In this document: positions 45,617-55,000 of the stretch, one piece after another | Layout: the number at the start of each line of letters is the position of its first letter | How positions within the stretch are numbered: position 1 is the first letter of the stretch | From: Rickettsiales endosymbiont of Stachyamoeba lipophora | GTDB lineage: Bacteria; Pseudomonadota; Alphaproteobacteria; Rickettsiales; 33-17 | Assembly (NCBI RefSeq): GCF_003932735.1 | Contig: NZ_CP033611.1 | Coordinates: forward strand, 772,156 to 836,155 | Length of the DNA: 64,000 bases | Direction of reading: 5' to 3' | Made by a program: the position numbers and the translations under genes | Notes under the pieces: model-generated | What the model saw: the letters and a program-made list of their open reading frames with translations, nothing else | What the model was told of the DNA's origin: nothing | Database searches by the model: none

Positions 45617-46288
45617 TTAATCCATCTGAATTTGAACAAGGTTATTTCCTATGACCTTAGCATTTAATATTGCATTGCTACGAGCGTTACGTACAGAAAC
45701 TATATCACCTAAAGAGCCGTTAGTTAAAGCTATAGCTTGCATTTTTAATTTCAAGTTCTTTGCTTGATATATTACATGTAGAGGAGCATTTTTTTCTATA
45801 AGCAATGGTACTGTAATTTCACGGTTATGTATAGGGGAGGCTACTTTGATGCTTACTTTTGCCTTCATGCCAATAATTTGTTTAGGATCTTGGATAATAT
45901 GCTTGCTGTTTATTTTGGAAGCAGGGATATACATGTTGTCTATATCATGTTTGCTAATAAGATCCCCCTGCTTGATTTCCTTATTAAAAACTGGGATGCT
46001 AGTTTGGTAGTCATACTTGCCGGTTAAATATAATATTCTATCATTTGCTTTAACTTGGGCTCTAAAGCCCATAGTATTACTTAGTTCAATTTTTGTTAAA
46101 CATAGATTGTTCTCAGTTTTTAATGAATTAACATTGTAAAGATTAACGTCAGAAAGGTTATTTTGTGTTTCAATAGTTTCCTTAATTAACTCAAGCAAAT
46201 GATTAGGATTATCTGCAAAGCCAATACAATTATCTGCATTGGCTTGAACATATATTAGGCTGAGTATTAATAATGCAATTATCTTCAT
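45617..46288 (-). CDS. flgA: flagellar P-ring assembly chaperone FlgA
   Basis: This 223-residue periplasmic protein has a signal peptide (MKIIALLILSLIYVQANA) and the C-terminal SAF/FlgA domain. Visible are IKQGDLISKHDIDNMYIPASKI (about 105-126), the IIGMKAKVSIKVASPIHNREI stretch, and GSLGDIVSVRNARSNAILNAKVIG (about 193-216). FlgA helps polymerise the P ring. The FlgI P-ring gene itself is not in the window. It abuts flgG and flgH on both sides. Confidence 0.92.
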   Translation of the reverse strand: MKIIALLILSLIYVQANADNCIGFADNPNHLLELIKETIETQNNLSDVNLYNVNSLKTENNLCLTKIELSNTMGFRAQVKANDRILYLTGKYDYQTSIPVFNKEIKQGDLISKHDIDNMYIPASKINSKHIIQDPKQIIGMKAKVSIKVASPIHNREITVPLLIEKNAPLHVIYQAKNLKLKMQAIALTNGSLGDIVSVRNARSNAILNAKVIGNNLVQIQMD

Positions 46289-47077
46289 TTAAGCCTTAAT
46301 TTGATTAGCAGTTTTAAGCATCTCGCTAATAGCCTGGATAAAGTTTGAACAAAATTCATAGCCCCGTTGAGCTCTAATTAAGCTTGTAATTTGTGTTACT
46401 ACATTTACATTAGAAAATTCTAACCATTTTTGTTTTATAGTACCGAAGTTAGCCTCGCCTGGAAAGCCTACTATTGGCTGGCCTGAAGCTTGGGTCTCTA
46501 AAAATAAGTTTTCGCCATAAGCTTGTAATCCTTTATCATTAATAAATCTATAAAGTTGAAATTGTCCAAGTAGTTGAGGATTAGGATCATTTCTTAAAGT
46601 TACAAATACTTGACCTGTATCATTGATATTAATTTCTAATGCATCATCTGGAGCTATGATGCCAGGTGATACTATATGACCATTGGAAGTTACTATTTCT
46701 CCATTTTCGTTAATAGAAAAAGCTCCGGCTCTGGTATATCCAAACTCACCATTAGGCAGTTCAATACGGAAATATCCTTTGCCTCTAATGGCCATGTCGG
46801 TATCATTGCCAGTTTCTTGTAAATCGCCTTGAGTATGAATGCGGTAAATTGCGCCCATATTAACACCTAATCCAACCTGGATACCTGTAGGAATACTATT
46901 ACCAGCATCAGAGGAAATCATTCCCACGCGTTTTTGATTGATGTATAATAAATCTTGAAATTCAACACGTTGCTCTTTGTAACCAATGGTTTGGCTGTTG
47001 GCGATATTGTTAGATAATACTTCAATCATTTTAGAGAAACCCTGCATACCTGAGGCTGCAATATCCATATTTGCCAT
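46289..47077 (-). CDS. flgG: flagellar distal rod protein FlgG
   Basis: This 262-residue protein, the normal length, has the N-terminal rod motif ASGMQGFSKMIEVLSNNIANSQTIGYKEQRVEFQDLLY. The central DTDMAIRGKGYFRIELPNGEFGYTRAGAFSINENGEIV is typical, and the C-terminal SNVNVVTQITSLIRAQRGYEFCSNFIQ helix packs with the N-terminus. Together with FlgF it forms the rod. It is 3 bp downstream of flgF. Confidence 0.96.
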   Translation of the reverse strand: MANMDIAASGMQGFSKMIEVLSNNIANSQTIGYKEQRVEFQDLLYINQKRVGMISSDAGNSIPTGIQVGLGVNMGAIYRIHTQGDLQETGNDTDMAIRGKGYFRIELPNGEFGYTRAGAFSINENGEIVTSNGHIVSPGIIAPDDALEININDTGQVFVTLRNDPNPQLLGQFQLYRFINDKGLQAYGENLFLETQASGQPIVGFPGEANFGTIKQKWLEFSNVNVVTQITSLIRAQRGYEFCSNFIQAISEMLKTANQIKA

Positions 47078-47080
47078 TGT

Positions 47081-47806
47081 TTACACTCCTTCCTTAAATG
47101 CTTTGAAAGCATTTAACTCTAGTTGCTCATTTATATTAATAAAATTGCCTACTGCATTTAGATTATGTTGCATCTCTACCATTCGGGTCATTTGTGAAAT
47201 ATTTTCTACATTAGATAATTCCACTACCCCCTGGAAAAGTTTATAACGTCCTTCAGCAGTTGGAGCAGCAGTTGCTGTATATAAATTATTACCGACTGGC
47301 TCTAAAAATTGCTGATCATCAAAAAAAGCAAGCCCAAGCTGAGCTATTGGTTCTGTACCGACGGTTACTGTACCATTTTCACGAATAATAATTTCACCCA
47401 AGTCATTTTCAAGAACAATTGGTTGGCCGTCTTCGCTAAGCACCGGGTAACCTTGCTGGGTTACAATCTGCCCTAATCCATTGATTTGAAAATTACCAGC
47501 CCTACTATATCTTTCACCATCCGGAGTTTGAATTCTAAAAAAGGCATTACCTACTAGGGCTAAGTCAAGAGTATTTCCGGTTTTAACCATTTGTCCTTCG
47601 CTAAAATCTTTCACTGACAATACGTCATAATTAAAATGCACGCGGTCTTGTGCTGTTGCATGATGTACATATTGCTTAAAAATTACTCTTCCTGCTTTAA
47701 ATCCAGGTGTATGTGAGTTAGCCATATTGTTTGATAATACGTCAGATTCTCGAAAAACAGAGATCTGCCTACTTAGTAATACATAATTACTATTATCAAA
47801 TGACAT
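47081..47806 (-). CDS. flgF: flagellar proximal rod protein FlgF
   Basis: This 241-residue flg_bbr protein, shorter than FlgG, has LSRQISVFRESDVLSNNMANSHTPGFKAGRVIFKQYV at its N-terminus. Also present are GNTLDLALVGNAFFRIQTPDGERYSRAGNFQINGLGQIV and VVELSNVENISQMTRMVEMQHNLNAVGNF. Being the upstream member of the flgF-flgG pair fits the alphaproteobacterial order. A sigma-54-type promoter lies about 40 bp ahead of its start, so the whole operon probably starts here. Confidence 0.93.
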   Translation of the reverse strand: MSFDNSNYVLLSRQISVFRESDVLSNNMANSHTPGFKAGRVIFKQYVHHATAQDRVHFNYDVLSVKDFSEGQMVKTGNTLDLALVGNAFFRIQTPDGERYSRAGNFQINGLGQIVTQQGYPVLSEDGQPIVLENDLGEIIIRENGTVTVGTEPIAQLGLAFFDDQQFLEPVGNNLYTATAAPTAEGRYKLFQGVVELSNVENISQMTRMVEMQHNLNAVGNFININEQLELNAFKAFKEGV

Positions 47807-47846
47807 AAATTACTTTTGCTTTTTAAATGCGTTTATATTGGTAATA

Positions 47847-47863
47847 AGCAAAATTCATGCCAA
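47847..47863 (-). promoter_or_regulatory. sigma-54-type promoter for flgF-flgG-flgA-flgH
   Basis: On the minus strand TTGGCATGAATTTTGCT matches 16 of 17 positions of the consensus YTGGCACGrNNNTTGCW, with the required GG-N10-GC spacing. Transcription would begin about 12 bases on, giving a 5' leader of about 30 bases before the flgF ATG at 47806. Caulobacter flagellar operons use sigma-54. Whether this genome encodes rpoN is not shown in the window. Confidence 0.65.
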
Positions 47864-47965
47864 ACTTAAATATTAAAATTAAATTGATTAAATTTCAGAA
47901 CATTATTGCAATCTAGCAGGAAATATTTACAATTCGGTTGATAAATAAATATTATAATAAGATAT

Positions 47966-48487
47966 ATGAGTGATAATCAATCAGATACCTCACTAGAAGC
48001 TATAGAAAATATAGAATCACAGCCTAAGCCGTCTATGCGGAAAAAGAGAATATTATTAATAATTATTATTATAATATTACTAGGAGCATTAGGAGGAGGA
48101 GCTTATTTATTTTTAAACAAAAAAGAGCAATCTGATAATAAAGAGAAGGCGCAAGCTAAAGAGAGCAAAAGCATACCTAAGCAAGTAATTTATATAGACT
48201 TAGATGAATTTATAATCAATCTTAACTCTATCAATAATCAACCGAGCTTTTTAAAACTATCAGTAAGTTTAGAGACCGACGATCCCAAGACCCAGCAATT
48301 AATTAACACAAGTTTGCCTAAAGTAAGGGATATATTTCAAACTTATTTGAGACAGTTAAGACCAGAAGATCTTAAAGGGTCTGAAGGATTATTTTTACTT
48401 AGAGAGGAGTTGTTGCTTAGAATAAACAAAACTCTCTATCCTACTACCGTTAGAGATATATTATTTAATGAAATAATAGTTCAGTAA
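47966..48487 (+). CDS. fliL: flagellar basal body protein FliL
   Basis: This 173-residue protein has a cytoplasmic acidic tail, one membrane helix (ILLIIIIIILLGALGGGAYLFL, about 30-51) and a periplasmic domain ending in the FliL-typical LRPEDLKGSEGLFLLREELLLRINKTLYPTTVRDILFNEIIVQ. FliL encircles stator units and supports torque. It heads fliL-fliM-DUF6468, running divergently from flgF with a 159-bp gap. Confidence 0.92.
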   Translation: MSDNQSDTSLEAIENIESQPKPSMRKKRILLIIIIIILLGALGGGAYLFLNKKEQSDNKEKAQAKESKSIPKQVIYIDLDEFIINLNSINNQPSFLKLSVSLETDDPKTQQLINTSLPKVRDIFQTYLRQLRPEDLKGSEGLFLLREELLLRINKTLYPTTVRDILFNEIIVQ

Positions 48488-48550
48488 CAAAGTTTATATG
48501 AGTACTGGTAACAAAATGATACATTTACCGCGCAATCAAATCTTGATGGA

Positions 48551-49558
48551 GTGGAGACTGTGACTCAAGATACTCAAACTATCCCTCAGGGATCAGATCA
48601 ATCAAACATTGATAATTTACCAGAAGGTAATGCAGATTCTAAGCCAGGAGTTGATGGCAACGAGGGGTTTAGATTTTATGTAGATCGCTCCATGAAGTCA
48701 TATCAACGTCTGCCAATGTTGGAAGTGGTATGCGATCGTTTTACCCGAATTCTTTCAACTACTTTAAGAAATGTTACTTCCGAAAACGTAGATATAGAGC
48801 TTAGAGGAATCACCTCTCTTCGTTTTGGGGATTATATTAACTCTATTCCTTTACCAGCGCTGGTTTCAATTTTTAAAGTGGTGGAGTGGGATAATCTAGG
48901 GCTTATTACGCCAAATGGGCAATTTATTTATTCAATGGTCGATATCCTTTTTGGCGGAAGAAAACAGGGAAACCCAATAAGATTTGATGGAAAGCCATTT
49001 ACTAATATTGAGCTTAATGTATTCAAATATATTTGTGATATTATTCTTAATGATCTAACTACTTCTTTTGAGCCTCTTAATCCCTCTACATTTGTATTTG
49101 AGCGTATTGAAACTAATCCACGTTTTGCTTCAATTGCGCGTCCAGGAGATCCTGTCATTTTAATTGAATTATATATTAAAATGGAAGAACGAGATGGCAA
49201 AGTAGAAATTCTTATACCTTATGCTACGCTTGAACCTATTAGAGAGCTGTTATTGCAAGTAATACTTGGGGAAAAATTTGGTAAGGATAATAATTGGGAA
49301 AACCATATCCAGAATGAAATGTATAATGCACATGTTGAGTTGGAAGCAATCTTAGCAACCAAAGATGCTACTTTGCTTGAGATAGCTAAGATGAAACCTG
49401 GTCAAACTATTATATTTGATAAGCATCCTGAAGACGAAGTGACCTTAGCATGTGAAAAAATTGATTTAATGTCATGTAAATTAGGTGGCGTAGAAGAAAA
49501 AATTGCGGTATCTGTTGAAAAAGCAATACATAGAAAACTTATTGAGATAATGGAATGA
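48551..49558 (+). CDS. fliM: flagellar motor switch protein FliM
   Basis: This 335-residue protein has the FliM middle domain (LPMLEVVCDRFTRILSTTLRN; FKVVEWDNLGLITPNGQFIYSMVDILFGG) and a C-terminal SpoA domain (LEAILATKDATLLEIAKMKPGQTIIFD). It forms the C ring that sets rotation direction. The N-terminal CheY-binding EIDALL motif is absent or unrecognisable, so control by CheY may be lost. The frame starts at GTG 48551; GTG 48560, with GGAG eight bases upstream, may be the true start. It overlaps the next gene by 4 bp (ATGA). Confidence 0.94.
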   Translation: METVTQDTQTIPQGSDQSNIDNLPEGNADSKPGVDGNEGFRFYVDRSMKSYQRLPMLEVVCDRFTRILSTTLRNVTSENVDIELRGITSLRFGDYINSIPLPALVSIFKVVEWDNLGLITPNGQFIYSMVDILFGGRKQGNPIRFDGKPFTNIELNVFKYICDIILNDLTTSFEPLNPSTFVFERIETNPRFASIARPGDPVILIELYIKMEERDGKVEILIPYATLEPIRELLLQVILGEKFGKDNNWENHIQNEMYNAHVELEAILATKDATLLEIAKMKPGQTIIFDKHPEDEVTLACEKIDLMSCKLGGVEEKIAVSVEKAIHRKLIEIME

Positions 49559-50109
49559 TTTTTGTAGATCTCTTTATCATCATCATGTTGGTAATTACTA
49601 TAACTTTTTGTATTAAGCTTAATAAAAAAATTGAGCTGGTACAAAAAGGTAAAAAAGATTTTGCAGTATTATTCAAAAATTTTGATAATACTATTCAAAG
49701 AATTGAATCTTCTATAAGCGGCATGCAAGAGTCAGCCCAAATCGCTGGTTATAGCCTTGAAGAGAAAAGCCAGCTTGCTAAAAAGCAAATAGATGAAATA
49801 GCTTTTTTAATTGATAAGGCTACAAATACAGAGGAAAAATTAGAGCGATTAAGACAAGAATTGCTTAAGCTTGCTAAACCTCACGTAGAAGAATTACACC
49901 GCCAGCAAAATATAAGGCAAGAATCCAACAATAATTCCCTTCCTTCTATTGTTACTACTGCTAAGCCACATATTAATACAGATATGACATCTAAACTCAC
50001 TCCTGCTAATAGTGATCAGCCTCAAAATAATATAAATGATACCAGACGTATGGCAATTGAGGAGCTATTACATAAAATTTCTCAAATTCAAAAGAAAGCT
50101 GGCCAATAA
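49555..50109 (+). CDS. DUF6468-type membrane coiled-coil protein beside FliM
   Basis: This 184-residue protein has an N-terminal membrane helix (FVDLFIIIMLVITITFCIKL) and then a long coiled coil (about 25-115, NKKIELVQKGKKDFAVLFKNFDNTIQRIE; EEKLERLRQELLKLAKPHVEEL). The tail is low-complexity Asn/Pro. Proteins of this shape, often labelled DUF6468, follow fliM in alphaproteobacterial flagellar clusters; the exact role is unknown. The 4-bp ATGA overlap with fliM shows translational coupling. Confidence 0.75.
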   Translation: MIFVDLFIIIMLVITITFCIKLNKKIELVQKGKKDFAVLFKNFDNTIQRIESSISGMQESAQIAGYSLEEKSQLAKKQIDEIAFLIDKATNTEEKLERLRQELLKLAKPHVEELHRQQNIRQESNNNSLPSIVTTAKPHINTDMTSKLTPANSDQPQNNINDTRRMAIEELLHKISQIQKKAGQ

Positions 50110-50114
50110 ATAAT

Positions 50115-51251
50115 ATGTCTAAAAATATTGTTTTAATTATGGCTGCAGGTTGTGGCACCCGCATGAATAGCAATCTGCCTAAGCAATATATTAAAGTTAA
50201 TGAAAAGACTATTTTAGAACATACTATTGCTAAATTTAATAATATTAAAGAAATAGAGCATATTATTATTGTAGTGGCTCCAGAAGATCGTTATATCGAG
50301 CAATTAAATATAGATAGTAATAAAGTAACTATTGCGAAGGTGGGAGGCAAAGAAAGAGGTGAATCAGTTAAAAATGGCCTTGAATTTGCTAAAAATTTTA
50401 ATCCCATAAATATCTTAATCCATGATGCTGCTCGTCCATTCGTTTCAACCAATGTAATCTTACAGCTTATAAAGGAGCTTGCAGTTTCAGAGGGAGTGGT
50501 TCCTGTACAGATAATCAATCAATCCCTTAAAAAATGGGATACAGAGCATATTATTGAGAATAAATTGCGGGAAAACTATGTGATAATGCAAACTCCTCAA
50601 TGTTTTAAATTTGCAGGAATTTATGATGCTTATCAAAACACCCAGTATTTTTTAGATGATGATGTGGCAATCGGGATCAATAACAATATAAAAGTTAAAA
50701 CCATTATAGGAAATATGGAGAATATCAAGATAACTACCACAGAAGATTTAGGCCAATTTAATTACGAATACAGAGTAGGAAATGGCTTTGATGTGCATCA
50801 ATTTGGAGAGGGTAGTTATATAACATTAGGAGGAGTCGAAATCCCATTTAGCCAAGGTATAATAGCTCATTCAGATGGAGATGTAATTTTACATGCAATA
50901 ACTGATGCTATACTAGGGTCTATTGGTTGTGGAGATATAGGTGTTCACTTTTCTCCTCATGATCCTCAATGGAAAAATGCCAGTTCTGATCGCTTCATCA
51001 AGTATGCACTAGACCTACTTACAAAAAATAATGCCCAACTTGTTAATATTGATATTACTATGATGGCAGAACAGCCTAAAATATCAACTTATCGTGAAGA
51101 AATTCTTGTAAGCCTAAGTAACATTCTCAGATTAAAGTCTACTAGAATCAGCCTTAAGGCCACTACTACAGAAAAATTAGGATTTTTAGGGCGCAAGGAA
51201 GGAATAGCAGCTTTAGTAACAGTTATGATTAAACAATTAATATTGGAGTAA
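50115..51251 (+). CDS. ispDF: bifunctional IspD/IspF isoprenoid biosynthesis enzyme
   Basis: This 378-residue fusion joins IspD (about 1-215: IMAAGCGTRMNSNLPKQYI, IHDAARPFVS, MQTPQCFKF) to IspF (about 218-378: RVGNGFDVHQFGEG, PFSQGIIAHSDGDVILHAITDAILG, the C-terminal LKATTTEKLGFLGRKEGIAA). It carries out the cytidylyl transfer and cyclisation steps of the MEP pathway. The fusion is common in alphaproteobacteria. It starts 6 bp after the DUF6468 gene and precedes pgpA by 1 bp. Confidence 0.96.
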   Translation: MSKNIVLIMAAGCGTRMNSNLPKQYIKVNEKTILEHTIAKFNNIKEIEHIIIVVAPEDRYIEQLNIDSNKVTIAKVGGKERGESVKNGLEFAKNFNPINILIHDAARPFVSTNVILQLIKELAVSEGVVPVQIINQSLKKWDTEHIIENKLRENYVIMQTPQCFKFAGIYDAYQNTQYFLDDDVAIGINNNIKVKTIIGNMENIKITTTEDLGQFNYEYRVGNGFDVHQFGEGSYITLGGVEIPFSQGIIAHSDGDVILHAITDAILGSIGCGDIGVHFSPHDPQWKNASSDRFIKYALDLLTKNNAQLVNIDITMMAEQPKISTYREEILVSLSNILRLKSTRISLKATTTEKLGFLGRKEGIAALVTVMIKQLILE

Positions 51252-51252
51252 T

Positions 51253-51834
51253 ATGGACAGCATCCAAGGATACAAGCAAGAACAGAAATTAAATAAGTTA
51301 ACATTCTTAATTGCTACTGTATGTGGCATTGGCAAATGTAAGTTTGCTCCAGGTACTTTTGGCTCACTTGCAGCATTTCCAATTCTTTATGTAGTTAATC
51401 AGGTTTTGCTTTGGTTAGTAATAGGTAATAGCGGGGTTATTATTTCGGTTAATGAGGTGCTGGCAATCTTAATAGGTCATTTAGCTTTTATTATCATTTT
51501 ATTTATAACTGGCACTATTTACGCCGAAAAATACTCTAAGGCTACAGGAAGATTAGATCCTAAAGAAGTAGTGATAGATGAGGTGGTTGGGCAAGCATTA
51601 CTAATCTTTTTAGCAACACCGGTTACCATGATGCTAGTAGAAAGATTTAATCAGTATGTTGCCTTGTTGTTATTTTTTATTGTTTTCCGCTTTTTCGATA
51701 TTTTAAAGCCTTGGCCAATAAATGTAATTGATCGTAAGGTAAAAGGTGGGTTAGGCATTATGCTTGATGATGTTGCAGCTGCTATCATGGGTAGCATAGT
51801 AATATATTTAATAGCGTTCGTGTTTAAACCGTAA
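51253..51834 (+). CDS. pgpA: phosphatidylglycerophosphatase A
   Basis: This 193-residue inner-membrane enzyme dephosphorylates phosphatidylglycerol phosphate. Family motifs are present: CGIGKCKFAPGTFGSLAAFP, GRLDPKEVVIDEVVGQALLIF, and FFDILKPWPINVIDRKVKGGLGIMLDDVAAAI. About four hydrophobic helices are present. It ends the rightward flagellar/ispDF transcript. Confidence 0.94.
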   Translation: MDSIQGYKQEQKLNKLTFLIATVCGIGKCKFAPGTFGSLAAFPILYVVNQVLLWLVIGNSGVIISVNEVLAILIGHLAFIIILFITGTIYAEKYSKATGRLDPKEVVIDEVVGQALLIFLATPVTMMLVERFNQYVALLLFFIVFRFFDILKPWPINVIDRKVKGGLGIMLDDVAAAIMGSIVIYLIAFVFKP

Positions 51835-52019
51835 GTTCAGTGGGTTTTTTAGCAGCTCAGAAAAAAGGTTCATTTGATTTGAAATGTGCCTGTCATGCTC
51901 ATTTATGTTTTTGAATCTCTGCTTTAGTTAGAGCTGTATTTCTTCTAAAAATATTACACCTATTTTAAAGTAAGGCTCTTTGGTTATGAGATTAGCAGCT
52001 TAGAGCATATTATAAATAT

Positions 52020-52070
52020 CTGGCAATTAATCTTATTTAACCAATGCTGGTTAATAAGATTAATTGCCAG
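52020..52070. repeat. 51-bp near-perfect palindrome between pgpA and virD4
   Basis: The left arm from CTGGCAATTAATCTT pairs with the right arm ending AAGATTAATTGCCAG, making a stem of about 23 bp with one bulged T and the four-base loop ATGC. It lies between two convergent genes and could serve as a bidirectional transcription stop, but neither side has a T-run, so an ordinary intrinsic terminator is doubtful. It may be a small palindromic repeat element. The remaining 51835-52019 holds nothing I can name. Confidence 0.85.
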
Positions 52071-52085
52071 TCGCAATAATAGTGC

Positions 52086-55000
52086 TTATTTTGGCTTGGG
52101 AATATCACTTGAATCGTTATCATCTGAGTCAGCCTGATTGGAATTAAAATCATCTTCTTCAGTAGGCTCTTCTGCGCCAATAACTATATCTTTAAATTCA
52201 GGATATATATGAGCATTTTTAGAGGTTTCTTTACCGGCTGCTAAGTCAGTTTTAGTATTATTTTCTGATGCAAGAGTTTCATTTTTAGTAGGTAAAGGAA
52301 TAAGCTCTATTTCCTCTTGCTGGGTAGTGGGGTGCTGTCTGTCCTCTAAGGTAGGCTGGGTATCAGCAACTTGTGAGGCAGCAGCTATAGGCTCAACATA
52401 TTTACGCTTACTACTTACTTCTTCTGGTAATGCGGTATTAAGTGATCCAGTATTAACGGAGTTTGGGCTAGAAGGTGTGCTGCTAGTACTATCACTTTCG
52501 TCAACTTTTTTTGTTTTAGATGTAGGGATGTTGGGTTGTATTATAGGAGTTTGGCTACTTAATATATTATGTATCAAATTATGTTCGCTTTTAGGAGCTA
52601 ATAATGCTGCGTTGGATTGTTCATGATAAGATGGCAATTCTTCTTGGTGGCTACTGACCACGCTTGGCTTTGAGGTCGCTGCTTCTGTTTCTAGCTGTGT
52701 TGTAGTAGTTTCACCAGTACTGCTATTTTCATCAGAAGATGCTTCTTCAGTATTATTGCCCTCTTCCTCATCCGAGGTATTATCATGAGTTTGGCTGTGA
52801 TATGCTGGGTTTTGTGTTACGAGTTGTTGTTCTTCCTCTTCATCATCCAAATCAAAGTTAAAATCGGAATCATTGTCGTCGCTTTCTTCTTCAGCATGCT
52901 TTGCTGCAGGGTTGCTTTGTAGCTGCTTGGCTAAGTTATTAGCATTTTCGTGTTCAAGCTCTGCTTCCTCACCCGAAGTATTATCATGAGTTTGGCTTTG
53001 ATATGCCGGATTTTGTGCTGCGTGTTGCTGCTCTTCGTCTTCATCATCCAAATCAAAGTTAAAATCGGAATCATTGTCGTCGCTTTCTTCTTCAGCATGC
53101 TTTGCTGCAGGGTTGCTTTGTAGCTGCTTGGCTAAGTTATTAGCATTTTCGTGTTCAAGCTCTGCTTCCTCACCCGAAGTATTATCATGAGTTTGGCTTT
53201 GATATGCTGGATTTTGTGCTGCGTGTTGCTGCTCTTCCTCTTCGTCATCCAAATCAAAGTTAAAATCGAAATCATCATCATCGTTTTCTTCTTCGGCATG
53301 CTTTGCTGCAGGGTTGCTTTGTAATTGCTTGGCTAAGTTGTTAGTATTTTCGTGCTCAAGCTCTTCTTCCTCACCCGAAGTATTATCATGAGTTTGGCTT
53401 TGATATGCTGGGTTTTGTGCTAGGAATTGTTGGTCTTCTTCTTCATCATCCAAATCAAAGTTAAAATCGAAATCATCATCATCGTTTTCTTCTTCAGCAA
53501 GCTTTGCTGTAGGGTTGCTTCGTAATTGCTTAATTAGATCCTTATTATCTTCAGGTGTAAGTTCATCATCAAGTTCAAAATCAAACTTAAAATCATCATC
53601 ATTTTGTGGTAAATCAGGTTGAGTAGTTTGTACGGTATCTGCAGGGCTTTCAGCATCCTCCAGCAAATTATTAGAAATATTATTTTCTTCTGATTTGCCA
53701 TCTTCTTTTTTGGTCGCCGTAGAACGGAACTTATTAGGGTCATAAGGCTCTTGTTGAGGAATCACTATTGGTGGTAATAATCTTTTGGTAAAAAATTTAT
53801 CATCATAATACCTAATTTTTTTAGATTTAATAGGAGGGAATGATTCAATTAATACAATTTGATCATCCCGCGGCAAATTAATCACTTCTTGTGGTAACAA
53901 AAGGGCTCTTTGGGTTTGAGATACATGCATAGAACGTGAAGCAGGATTGAAATCTAAGAATTTAGGTTTATTCATAGAAGTTTGTTCAACAGTTTTATTA
54001 CCGCAAAGTTTGGATATCAGTTCTGCTGTTTGATAGTTATTTGCTGAGAATGTAATACGATACGTAGAGTTTGATAAGAAAGAGTTCATACCAGCTTCTT
54101 CATAAATATCCCTTAGCTGCTCAGTATCTTGGATAATTAGGAATAATCTAACATTATACCCCCTAAAGTAAGCAATACCGGTTTTAAATTGTTCCATTTT
54201 ACCAAGTGTAGGAAATTCATCCATCATAAATAGCACACCGTAAGGCTCATCTTCTTTTTTAGGGATTTTACGGCTTAAAAATTCAGAAGCTTGTTGATAA
54301 AATACTTTCATTAAAGGCTCAAGGCGCTTAATATTATCTGGTGTCAATCCTACATAAATAGTAGTTTTGATTTTTTTAAACATCATAATATTAAAGTCAC
54401 TTCTAGCAGTAGCTGCATCAATAAGAGGGTTGGCCCACAATTCAAGACCGGAGTTTAAGGTGGAAATTACCCCTGATCTTTCTTTGTCTGCTTTTTGTAA
54501 AAAAGCAGCAATATTCATATAGGCTACCGGATGGATATATTTACCTATAGTATCTAACACTACCGCTAAGTTATAAACGCAGTCATCACTTCTTAATGTT
54601 CTAACTACTTCTCCAAAAGATTTAGTTTTATCAGGTACTGCAAGTAGATAAAGTACTATACCTACAAATAAAGTACGGGCTTCATTTTCCCAGAAATCTT
54701 TTTTAGGTAGAATTAGATTAGCAATTTTTTGAACGTCATCTACCATCTGGCCTGGTTTTGGGCTAACCCAATCAATTGGGTTATAACAATGAGTAAAACC
54801 ATCAGGGTTTGCTGGCTCCCATACAAAAACCTGCTGGCCTAGTTTAGCGCGCCACCCACTAGTTAGTTCATAGTTTTCAAGTTTAATATCATGTACAATG
54901 ACCGATTCATGCCAATAAAGTAGGTTGGGTATTACAAAACCCACACCCTTACCAGAACCGGTTGGAGCAAAAAGTAAGGCGTGCTGATAACCACCAGAGA

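Noticed and set aside
47866-47891. Cluster of TTAA motifs, possible CtrA sites upstream of flgF/fliL
   Set aside because: No pair has the TTAA-N7-TTAA spacing; AT-rich sequence gives such clusters easily.
51825-51852. Terminator just after pgpA (AAACC...GGTTTTTT)
   Set aside because: The stem is only about five pairs with a 12-base loop; too weak to call beside the long palindrome downstream.
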